Below are positions 5,428 to 11,658 of a stretch of DNA of 11,658 nt, piece after piece. A model generated the notes under the pieces. That model was not told the DNA's origin and did not search any database. It saw nothing but the letters and a program-made list of their open reading frames with translations. Source of the stretch: Thioalkalivibrio sp. (lineage in GTDB: Bacteria > Pseudomonadota > Gammaproteobacteria > Ectothiorhodospirales > Ectothiorhodospiraceae). How positions within the stretch are numbered: the first letter of the stretch is position 1; each line of letters opens with the position of its first letter. A program made the position numbers and the translations under genes. The stretch spans positions 1 through 11,658 of the forward strand of contig JAGTVE010000280.1 of the NCBI GenBank assembly GCA_018224485.1, written 5' to 3'.

Positions 5428-6501
5428 GTGCAGAGGATTCTGGTGTTGCCGGGCGACGGGATCGGCCCGGAGATCGTCAACGAGGCACTGAAGGTCCTGG
5501 ACCGGGTGGCGGAACTCGAGGGTCTTGAGCTCGAGATCGACGAGGGGCTGATCGGCGGTGCCGCGTACGACGCGGTTGGGGAGCCCTACCCGCAGGCAAC
5601 GCGGGACGTCGCCCGCGAGGCGGATGCGATCCTGCTCGGCGCGGTGGGCGGACCGCAATACGAGACGCTGGAGCGTTCGAAGCGCCCGGAGCGCGGGCTG
5701 CTCGGGATCCGTTCCGATCTCGGCCTGTTCGCGAACCTGCGCCCGGCAATCCTGTACCCGCAGCTTGCGGCCGCATCGACGCTGCGGCCGGAGGTGGTGG
5801 CCGGACTCGACCTGCTGATCGTGCGCGAACTCACCGGCGACATCTATTTCGGCGAGCCGCGTGGAGTGGAGGAGCGTGAGGGCCAGCGCGTCGGATTCAA
5901 CACGGCGGTGTACAGCGAGGCGGAGATCGAGCGCATCGCGCGCATCGCCTTCGATGCGGCCATGAAGCGCGGCCGCAGGCTGTGCTCGGTCGACAAGGCC
6001 AACGTGCTCGAGGTCTCGGAGCTCTGGCGGGAGGTCGTGATCCGGGTCGGTACCGAATACCCCGAGGTGGAGCTCACCCACATGTATGTGGACAATGCCG
6101 CGATGCAGCTCGTGCGCGCGCCGAAGCAGTTCGACGTAATGGTGACCGGCAACATCTTCGGCGACATCCTGTCCGACGAGGCCTCGATGCTCACGGGGTC
6201 CATCGGGATGTTGCCCTCCGCGTCGCTCAATGCAGAGGGTGCGGGCCTGTACGAGCCGATCCACGGCTCGGCTCCGGACATCGCCGGACAGGACGCGGCC
6301 AACCCGATCGCCACCGTGCTGTCCGTGGCGATGCTGTTGCGACACAGCCTCGGACACGAGGCGGCTGCCCGGCGCATCGAGGATGCGGTGGGGCGGGTGC
6401 TCGATCAGGGGCTTCGGACTGCCGACATTCATTCCGAGGGCGCAACGCTGGTGGGCACGACGGCGATGGGCGATGCGCTGGTGATGGCCCTTGGTGAATA
6501 A
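5428..6501 (+). CDS. leuB: 3-isopropylmalate dehydrogenase
   Basis: Oxidatively decarboxylates 3-isopropylmalate with NAD+ to 2-ketoisocaproate, the last step before transamination to leucine. From GTG 5428 the protein is 357 aa, starts MQRILVLPGDGIGPE as family members do, and has GAGGAG 8 nt upstream. The in-frame ATG at 5407 lacks a ribosome site and would add seven atypical residues. Active-site residues fit the beta-decarboxylating dehydrogenase family: Y140 in RELTGDIYFGEPRG, K190 in SVDKANVLEVSELW, and metal ligands D222 (YVDNAAM), D246 and D250 (GDILSDEASM). The NAD-binding stretch YEPIHGSAPDIAGQDAANP lies near the C-terminus. asd follows after 27 nt, so the two are probably cotranscribed. 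Confidence 0.96.
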   Translation: MQRILVLPGDGIGPEIVNEALKVLDRVAELEGLELEIDEGLIGGAAYDAVGEPYPQATRDVAREADAILLGAVGGPQYETLERSKRPERGLLGIRSDLGLFANLRPAILYPQLAAASTLRPEVVAGLDLLIVRELTGDIYFGEPRGVEEREGQRVGFNTAVYSEAEIERIARIAFDAAMKRGRRLCSVDKANVLEVSELWREVVIRVGTEYPEVELTHMYVDNAAMQLVRAPKQFDVMVTGNIFGDILSDEASMLTGSIGMLPSASLNAEGAGLYEPIHGSAPDIAGQDAANPIATVLSVAMLLRHSLGHEAAARRIEDAVGRVLDQGLRTADIHSEGATLVGTTAMGDALVMALGE

Positions 6502-6528
6502 ACAAGCTTAAGAAAGAGTGGTATCCCA

Positions 6529-7563
6529 ATGAATGAAAATACCTTCGATGTTGCGGTCGTTGGTGCGACGGGCGCGGTCGGCGAGACCATGCTGTCGATC
6601 CTCGCGGAGCGGAAGTTCCCGGTTCGCAACGTGTACGCCCTTGCCAGCGAACGTTCCGTGGGCAAGCGGGTGGCCTTCGGTAATCGCGAGCTCGTGGTGG
6701 AGGATCTGGCCGAGTTCGATTTCGGCAGGGTCCAGGTGGGCCTGTTTTCGCCGGGCGCCTCGGTCTCGGCCATCTACGCACCGAAGGCGGCCGCCGCGGG
6801 CTGCGTGGTCGTGGACAACACCTCGCAGTTCCGGTACGACGACGATATCCCCCTGGTGGTGCCCGAAGTGAACCCGGAGGCGATCGCCGGCTACCGCACG
6901 CGCGGCATCATCGCGAATCCGAACTGCTCGACCATTCAGATGCTGGTGGCCCTGAAGCCCATCCGTGACGCGGTTGGCCTCGAGCGGATCAATGTGGCCA
7001 CCTACCAGGCGGTATCGGGCACCGGCAAGGACGCGATCGAGGAACTCGCCCACCAGACCGCGGCGCTGCTGAACGGAAGACCGGTTGAGTGTCAGGTGTA
7101 TCCCAAGCAGATCGCCTTCAATGCCCTGCCGCATATCGATGCCTTCATGGAGAATGGCTACACCAAGGAAGAGATGAAGATGGTCTGGGAGACTCGGAAG
7201 ATCTTTGGTGACGAGTCGATCCAGGTGAACCCAACGACGGTTCGCATTCCCGTCTTTTACGGCCACTCCGAGGCGGTGCACATCGAGACCAGGGAAAAGA
7301 TCAGCGCAGACCGGGCCCGCGAGCTGCTGAGCGGCGCGCCGGGTGTTACCGTCCTCGACGAGCGCGAGCCGGGCGGCTACCCGACCGCGGTGACCGAGGG
7401 CAGCGGGACCGATCCCGTGTTCGTGGGCCGTATCCGCGAGGACATCTCCCACCCGCGGGGGCTGGACATGTGGGTCGTGTCCGACAATGTGCGCAAGGGC
7501 GCGGCGCTGAACACGATCCAGATCGCGGAGGTGCTGATCCGGGACTACCTGCGGGACCGGTGA
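6529..7563 (+). CDS. asd: Aspartate-semialdehyde dehydrogenase
   Basis: Reduces aspartyl phosphate to aspartate semialdehyde with NADPH, the branch point to lysine and diaminopimelate, threonine and methionine. The 344-aa protein has the N-terminal Rossmann motif VVGATGAVGE (about 10-19), the phosphate-binding segment DNTSQFRYD, and the catalytic cysteine C133 in NPNCSTIQM. The GHSEAVHIE segment from G245 contains the probable acid/base histidine, H246. The GATGAVG and GHSEAVHIE patterns are closer to the shorter ASADH type (Pseudomonas, Gram-positives) than to the enteric one. The start has an AAGAAAGAG purine run about 10 nt upstream. The first codons are A+T-rich, as is common at translation starts. 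The leuB-asd-fimV order is a known gammaproteobacterial arrangement. Confidence 0.96.
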   Translation: MNENTFDVAVVGATGAVGETMLSILAERKFPVRNVYALASERSVGKRVAFGNRELVVEDLAEFDFGRVQVGLFSPGASVSAIYAPKAAAAGCVVVDNTSQFRYDDDIPLVVPEVNPEAIAGYRTRGIIANPNCSTIQMLVALKPIRDAVGLERINVATYQAVSGTGKDAIEELAHQTAALLNGRPVECQVYPKQIAFNALPHIDAFMENGYTKEEMKMVWETRKIFGDESIQVNPTTVRIPVFYGHSEAVHIETREKISADRARELLSGAPGVTVLDEREPGGYPTAVTEGSGTDPVFVGRIREDISHPRGLDMWVVSDNVRKGAALNTIQIAEVLIRDYLRDR

Positions 7564-7687
7564 CGGCTCCATCCGTGTCTGTTAATCTTCTTTAAAAAAG
7601 CAGGGTATCTTGTGCGCCAAAGACTCCGGCGCACGATTCGGTCCTGATTCCGTGCCGCTCGTGTCGGGCACTGCCTAGGGGGGACAA
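7564..7687 (+). promoter_or_regulatory. asd-fimV gap with probable fimV promoter and leader hairpins
   Basis: The A+T-rich segment 7580-7611 ends in TATCTT (7606-7611), a plausible -10 box with only a weak TTAATC-like -35 (7582-7587, 18-nt spacer). The putative leader then has two hairpins: GTGCGCC (7612-7618) with GGCGCAC (7628-7634), and GTGCC (7652-7656) with GGCAC (7667-7671). A G-rich ribosome site (AGGGGGG, ending at 7683) precedes GTG 7688. Neither hairpin is followed by a T-tract, so no terminator for asd is called. Confidence 0.35.
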
Positions 7688-10003
7688 GTGCGAAGACTCT
7701 TTCTGCTGTTGATTCTGCTTGGGGTCTCGGCATCCGCGACGGCGAATGTGAGTCTCGGAGAACTCCAGGTCCGATCGTTTCTGAACCAGCCGCTCGAGGC
7801 CCAGTTCCGGGCCGAGGGCAGTGCGCTGGCCGGCGACGAGGTGGAGATCCGCCTCGCCTCCGGGGATGCTTACCAAAGGTTCGGGCTGCCGCGTGCGGCC
7901 GTCCCCGAGGACCTGACGATCTCGATCGAGGGAAGCGGTACCAGCCGGGTGGTCCGGTTGACGACACAGCGCCCGGTGAGCGAGCCGTATGTGGGCCTGC
8001 TGCTCGAGGCAAGCTGGGGGTCAGGACGAGTCCTGCGCGAATACACGATCCTTCTGGACCCGCCAGTGGCCTTCGCCCCCGAGCGCAGCACCGCGCCCGC
8101 GATCACGCGCGCGCCTGAGCCGGAACCGCGGGAGGCGCCTCCGGCGGCGGAGCGCACCGAAACAAGAACGGTTGCCGATACCCACAGCGTGCGCAGTGGC
8201 GACACGCTCTCCGCGATCGTCCGGCGTCAGGGGTACACCGGGGTCACGGATCAGCAGGCGATGATCGCCATCCGTGATGCGAATCCCCGGGCCTTCATTG
8301 GCGGCAACATCAATCAGCTGCGTGCCGGAGCCGAGTTGAGGCTGCCGGGGCAGGCGGAGGTCGCGGGCTACGGCCGGCAGGAGGCACTCGCGGAATTCCG
8401 ACGCCAGACTTCGGAGTGGCGTGAGCGCACCGCCCCGACGCCACCGCCCGCGGTCGCCGCAGAGGAGCCCGCGGCCGAAGCGGTGGCGGAGACGCCAGCC
8501 GAGGCGGACTCGCCCACGCCCGAAGCGGCAGCCGAGGTGGAACCGGAACCTGCCGCCGAGCCGGGAGCCCCCTCCGAAACGGTCGAGGACGTCGCGGCCG
8601 ATCCCGATGCCGACGGGCAAACCCCGGCGGCCGATGCCGATGTTGCCATGACGGACCGGCTGGAGATCCTCGGAGAAGACGCCTTCGAGGCCATCGCGGT
8701 TGCGGGTACCGGCGGGACGGCCGTCGAAGAGGCGCTGCTGTCGCAGCAGGTGGCGGTGGGTGAACTGCAGGAAGAGTTGGGTTCGCTGCGCACGGAACTC
8801 GAGGAGCGGGACCAGCGGATCAGCATGATGAACACCGAGCTCGCGCAGCTCGAGGAGCAGATGCAGGCCCTGCGCGAGCAGCGGGACGAAGCGTTGCCGG
8901 GCAGCGGGGCCGCGGGCGCACCATTGCACGAACGGCTGCTTGCGGATCCGCTTCTGCTCCTCCTCGCCGCGACCTCCGTACTGCTCTTCCTGCTTCTGCT
9001 GGTGTCGGTGTTCCGACCCCGCCGGAGCGAGTCCGCCTACGACGTGCCCGTGAGTTCCCGGGGAGGCGTCGCGCCAGCCCGGTCAGCGCCGGCGGCGGCG
9101 GACCGCACAGTGCCAGGTTCCGGAGAGGCGCCCTCGCGCGCGATGGCAGCCACGGGCGCCGGGGCGGTCACCGGTGCGGCCGCTGTTGCGGCGGCGCGGC
9201 GGGACGAGCGTCCGGCCGGCGAAGAGATCGACGTGGTGGAGGACAAGGCTGACGACATCCTTGCCGACGTCGACCTCTATCTGGCCTATGGCATGAACGA
9301 CCAGGCCATTGCGGCACTCGAGGGCGCGATCCGGGACGGACGCGAAGACCCGGAGTACCGTGTCCGGCTGATCGAGGCCCATGCCGCCAACGATGACGGC
9401 GCTGCGGTGCGCCGCGAGGCGGAGGCCGTGCGTGACCAACTCGGGCCGGGGCAGGATGCACTGCGCGAGCGTGTCGCCGCCGCCGAGTCGCGATTCCCGC
9501 AACCGGAGACTGCAGACGGCGTCGCGGGGCCCGAGGACGAAGGCGACGTGGCCTCGGGACCGGACGCGCTGGAAAAACCCCTGTCCTTCGACCTGTCGGG
9601 CGAGAGCGATGAGGCCATGGGCGTGGCGGCCGGGTTGGGTGGGGAACCGGGTGAGAGCGAGGACGAGTACGAATCGCTGCGCTTCGACCTGGATGACCTG
9701 GAGGACGGTACCCCGACCGGGGCCAGCCCGGCCGGCGAGGGTGTTGAGCCCGATGAGTTTCCCGAACTGACGCTTCCCGACCTGGAGCCGATGGAACAGG
9801 AAGGGGCCGGTCGTCCCGGTGTGGATGCCGGGAGTGACAATTCCGAAAACGGCATGAAGCTCAGTCTTGCCGAGGCCTTTGTCGAGATGGGCGATCGCGA
9901 CGGCGCGCTGGGGTTGCTCGAGGAGATCATGCCCACCGCGACTGATGCGCAAAAGGCCAAGGTGGAGGAGATCCGGCGGCAGATCGAGGCTGGTGACGGC
10001 TGA
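7688..10003 (+). CDS. fimV: FimV/HubP-family polar hub protein
   Basis: A 771-aa inner-membrane protein of the FimV family, which in Pseudomonas organises the cell pole, supports type IV pilus assembly and twitching, and affects cAMP signalling. Order of parts: signal peptide (1-19, cleavage after ATA); FimV N-terminal domain (LGELQVRSFLNQPLEAQF, about 23-130); periplasmic LysM domain (about 166-221, HSVRSGDTLSAI...LRLPG), expected to bind peptidoglycan; acidic Ala/Pro/Glu linker (about 245-325); coiled coil (about 350-398); transmembrane helix (about 421-442) with a following RPRR stop-transfer. A long acidic cytoplasmic part contains a TPR-like helix pair (DLYLAYGMNDQAIAALEGAI). It ends in the C-terminal FimV motif (MKLSLAEAFVEMGDRDGALG, 723-767). 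The GTG start has a strong G-rich ribosome site. No pilus structural genes are in the window. Confidence 0.93.
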   Translation: MRRLFLLLILLGVSASATANVSLGELQVRSFLNQPLEAQFRAEGSALAGDEVEIRLASGDAYQRFGLPRAAVPEDLTISIEGSGTSRVVRLTTQRPVSEPYVGLLLEASWGSGRVLREYTILLDPPVAFAPERSTAPAITRAPEPEPREAPPAAERTETRTVADTHSVRSGDTLSAIVRRQGYTGVTDQQAMIAIRDANPRAFIGGNINQLRAGAELRLPGQAEVAGYGRQEALAEFRRQTSEWRERTAPTPPPAVAAEEPAAEAVAETPAEADSPTPEAAAEVEPEPAAEPGAPSETVEDVAADPDADGQTPAADADVAMTDRLEILGEDAFEAIAVAGTGGTAVEEALLSQQVAVGELQEELGSLRTELEERDQRISMMNTELAQLEEQMQALREQRDEALPGSGAAGAPLHERLLADPLLLLLAATSVLLFLLLLVSVFRPRRSESAYDVPVSSRGGVAPARSAPAAADRTVPGSGEAPSRAMAATGAGAVTGAAAVAAARRDERPAGEEIDVVEDKADDILADVDLYLAYGMNDQAIAALEGAIRDGREDPEYRVRLIEAHAANDDGAAVRREAEAVRDQLGPGQDALRERVAAAESRFPQPETADGVAGPEDEGDVASGPDALEKPLSFDLSGESDEAMGVAAGLGGEPGESEDEYESLRFDLDDLEDGTPTGASPAGEGVEPDEFPELTLPDLEPMEQEGAGRPGVDAGSDNSENGMKLSLAEAFVEMGDRDGALGLLEEIMPTATDAQKAKVEEIRRQIEAGDG

Positions 10004-10049
10004 AGCCGGCGTTGCCGGCGGCCGGGGTGGCCCCCCGCGGGGCGGCGGG

Positions 10050-10766
10050 ATGCCGGCCGATCTTCCCGCCAGTCTCGCGATTGCCGGGGTGGTCGCGTTG
10101 TCAGCGACGCTGGTCAACCCGTCACCGGCGGGGCTGGTCCCGGGCTTCCTGGCGCTCGCGCTGTTGCTGGCTGGCGGTCACTGGCCGCTCCGGCGGGGAC
10201 TGCGACTCGCGTGGCGCCTGAAGTGGTTCCTGCTTTCCCTGTTGTTCTTCTTCGGCTGGCTAACGCCGCGTGCCGGTGCCACCGGGTGGGGACACCTGGT
10301 CCCGTCACTGCAGGGGCTCGGCGATGCCGGACTGCGCATCGCCGCGCTGCTGTCCGTGGTCTTCTGGGTGGCCTGGCTGACCAGCGCCTTCGAGCGTAAT
10401 GCCCAGGTCCGGGGCCTGAGCCGATGGCTGATGCTGCCTGGGGGGCGGGGGGAGGTGTTTGCACGGCGCCTGTTTCTCGCGCTGGACCTGTTCGAGGCGC
10501 AGCAGACGGAGTATCGAAGCTTCCGGCAAGGGGTTCGGGGTACGCGCTGGGGTCGCCTGAAGGCCGGTCGGGAATTCCTCATCGAGCGTCTGGACCATGC
10601 ACTCTCCGGTCGCGTGGAGACAGCGGGCGCAGAGACCGGTGCGGGCGAACCCGAGCTTCGCTACTACGCCCGTCATGCCGGCATGCTCTGGCAGGTGGCG
10701 CTGCTTTGGCTCGCGGTGGCGGCCGCAGTCACGTTGCGCATCGCGTTGCCGGCGACGGGGGTGTGA
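10050..10766 (+). CDS. Multi-pass membrane protein, weakly EcfT/CbiQ-like
   Basis: From ATG 10050 the product is 238 aa. Hydrophobic stretches suggest about four to five membrane helices: near residues 8-25, 27-45, 55-72, 90-115 and 213-233. A charged cytoplasmic-looking stretch lies between (FERNAQVRGLSRWL...FEAQQTEYRSFRQGVRG). The pattern of a short helix pair with a basic LRRGLRLAWRLK loop, then AGLRIAALLSVVFWVAWLTSAFER and LFLALDLFEAQ, resembles T-components of energy-coupling-factor transporters (CbiQ/EcfT). However, no ATPase or substrate-binding subunit is nearby, so the role is open. The start is uncertain: GTG 9993 would overlap fimV by 11 nt and add 19 Gly/Arg-rich residues. The stop TGA overlaps the truA ATG by one base, so translation is coupled. 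Confidence 0.6.
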   Translation: MPADLPASLAIAGVVALSATLVNPSPAGLVPGFLALALLLAGGHWPLRRGLRLAWRLKWFLLSLLFFFGWLTPRAGATGWGHLVPSLQGLGDAGLRIAALLSVVFWVAWLTSAFERNAQVRGLSRWLMLPGGRGEVFARRLFLALDLFEAQQTEYRSFRQGVRGTRWGRLKAGREFLIERLDHALSGRVETAGAETGAGEPELRYYARHAGMLWQVALLWLAVAAAVTLRIALPATGV

Positions 10767-11578
10767 TGCCGGCAGCCTCACCATGCGTCCAGCGTTGGGC
10801 CCTCGGAGTCGAGTACGACGGCAGTGAATTCGTGGGTTGGCAGCGCCAGAAGGATGGCCGGAGCGTGCAGGACGAGCTGGAGCGCGCCCTGGGTTTCGTC
10901 GCCGGGCACCCGGTGGAGCTGCAGTGCGCGGGCCGTACCGACGCGGGTGTGCACGCGACCGCTCAGGTCATCCATCTGGACACGACCGCGCGTCGCGAGG
11001 GGCGAAACTGGCTGCTCGGCGGCAACGCGCGGCTCCCCGCGAGCATCTCGCTGCAATGGGCGCAGCCGGTACCTACGAGCTTTCACGCCCGGTTCTCGGC
11101 CTGCGGTCGCCGGTACCGTTACCTGATCGCGAACCAGCCGATGCGGCCCGCGATCCAGGCCACAGGTCTGGCATGGTGGCGCTATGCACTGGATGCACGG
11201 CGCATGCACGAGGCTGCGCAGCTGTTCGTAGGCACCCACGACTTCAGCAGCCTGCGCGCGGCCGCGTGCCAGGCGAAGTCCGCGATCAAGACGGTGCACG
11301 CGATCAGCGTCACGCGCCAGGAGCGCTGCGTGATCCTCGACGTGCACGCCAACGCCTTCCTGCATCATATGGTCCGGAATATCGCCGGGGTGCTCCTGCC
11401 CATCGGACAGGGCAAGCGCGACGCCGAATGGATCCACGAGGTGATGGAGGCGCGCGACCGCCGGGCGTCGGGGATTACTGCGCCGGCCGGCGGCCTCTAC
11501 CTCGTCGGCGTCGACTACGATCCGGGCTTCGGGCTGCCGCGGGCGCCCGTGCAGGACATTGTCCCGCTCACCCCGTAG
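10766..11578 (+). CDS. truA: tRNA pseudouridine synthase A
   Basis: Converts uridines 38-40 of the tRNA anticodon stem-loop to pseudouridine in the cytoplasm. The 270-aa length equals the usual TruA. Hallmarks are ALGVEYDGSEFVGWQRQ near the N-terminus, the catalytic aspartate D59 in CAGRTDAGVHATAQV, FHARFSACGRRYRYLI in the middle, GTHDFSSLRAAAC, and FLHHMVRNIAGVL followed by the ITAPAGGLYLVGVDY end. The frame is open upstream to 10424, but that part is the shadow of the preceding membrane gene. ATG 10766, overlapping that gene's TGA as TGATG, gives the family length. Its position after fimV is conserved in gammaproteobacteria. Confidence 0.96.
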   Translation: MPAASPCVQRWALGVEYDGSEFVGWQRQKDGRSVQDELERALGFVAGHPVELQCAGRTDAGVHATAQVIHLDTTARREGRNWLLGGNARLPASISLQWAQPVPTSFHARFSACGRRYRYLIANQPMRPAIQATGLAWWRYALDARRMHEAAQLFVGTHDFSSLRAAACQAKSAIKTVHAISVTRQERCVILDVHANAFLHHMVRNIAGVLLPIGQGKRDAEWIHEVMEARDRRASGITAPAGGLYLVGVDYDPGFGLPRAPVQDIVPLTP

Positions 11579-11642
11579 TGGTCCACTCGGAACGGTTCTT
11601 CACCGCGATGCGAGAGGCGTTCTGGTATTCTCGGTAGCTATC

Positions 11643-11658
11643 ATGCGCTACCGTGTCA
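11643..11658 (+). CDS. Probable start of trpF (partial)
   Basis: The window ends with ATG CGC TAC CGT GTC (M-R-Y-R-V). Phosphoribosylanthranilate isomerases commonly begin M-x-x-R-V-K-I-C-G, and trpF follows truA in Pseudomonas-type gene order, so this is probably its first five codons. The 64-nt gap 11579-11642 contains TATTCT (11626-11631), a possible -10 box, without a clear -35. No strong ribosome site is seen. With so few codons the call rests mainly on gene order. Confidence 0.4.

Noticed and set aside
7583..7601. Short CTTCTTT/AAAAAAG hairpin as asd terminator
   Set aside because: Weak A/T stem with a mismatch, no GC part and no T-tract; more likely promoter-associated A+T-rich DNA.
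10424..10765. Upstream extension of truA to 10424
   Set aside because: It lies in another frame of the membrane gene; TruA homology begins after ATG 10766, which gives the normal 270 residues.

Overview
The window is high-GC DNA, probably from a gammaproteobacterium. The gene order leuC-leuD-leuB-asd-fimV-(membrane gene)-truA followed by a probable trpF start is the one known from Pseudomonas and related gammaproteobacteria. The abundance of REP-type repeats and the GC bias would fit a purple-sulfur/Ectothiorhodospira-like lineage, but that placement is inference.

Layout. Positions 1-69 hold the last codons of a plus-strand gene, possibly an asparagine synthase. Positions 70-409 are a gene-free, repeat-rich stretch with a long hairpin element (114-219) and three REP sequences (268-381). 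A minus-strand Lrp/AsnC regulator (410-913) is divergent from leuA (1111-2820) across an A+T-rich control region. leuA is separated from leuC by a 79-bp-period REP array (2824-3005). leuC (3093-4502) and leuD (4506-5147) are tightly coupled. A second copy of the hairpin element (5173-5280) lies in the leuD-leuB gap. leuB (start reassigned to GTG 5428) and asd follow, then fimV, a multi-pass membrane protein weakly resembling the ECF T-component, and truA. The last 16 bases are probably the start of trpF.

How the genes work together. LeuA, LeuCD and LeuB form the complete branch from 2-ketoisovalerate to 2-ketoisocaproate, one transamination short of leucine. The divergent Lrp-family regulator is a natural candidate for leucine-responsive control of it. 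Asd serves the lysine, threonine, methionine and diaminopimelate branch. FimV is a polar inner-membrane hub for type IV pili. TruA modifies tRNA, and the membrane gene is translationally coupled to it.

The most unusual signal is the pair of hairpin elements. A nearly identical 58-nt core, itself carrying two small TCCC/TCCA-loop hairpins, is flanked at each locus by long inverted arms. The arm sequence is completely different between the two loci but complementary within each. The single arm mismatch in each copy is a G.T pair on the core-sense strand, and the core stem shows one compensatory base-pair change. I do not recognise a named family for it.
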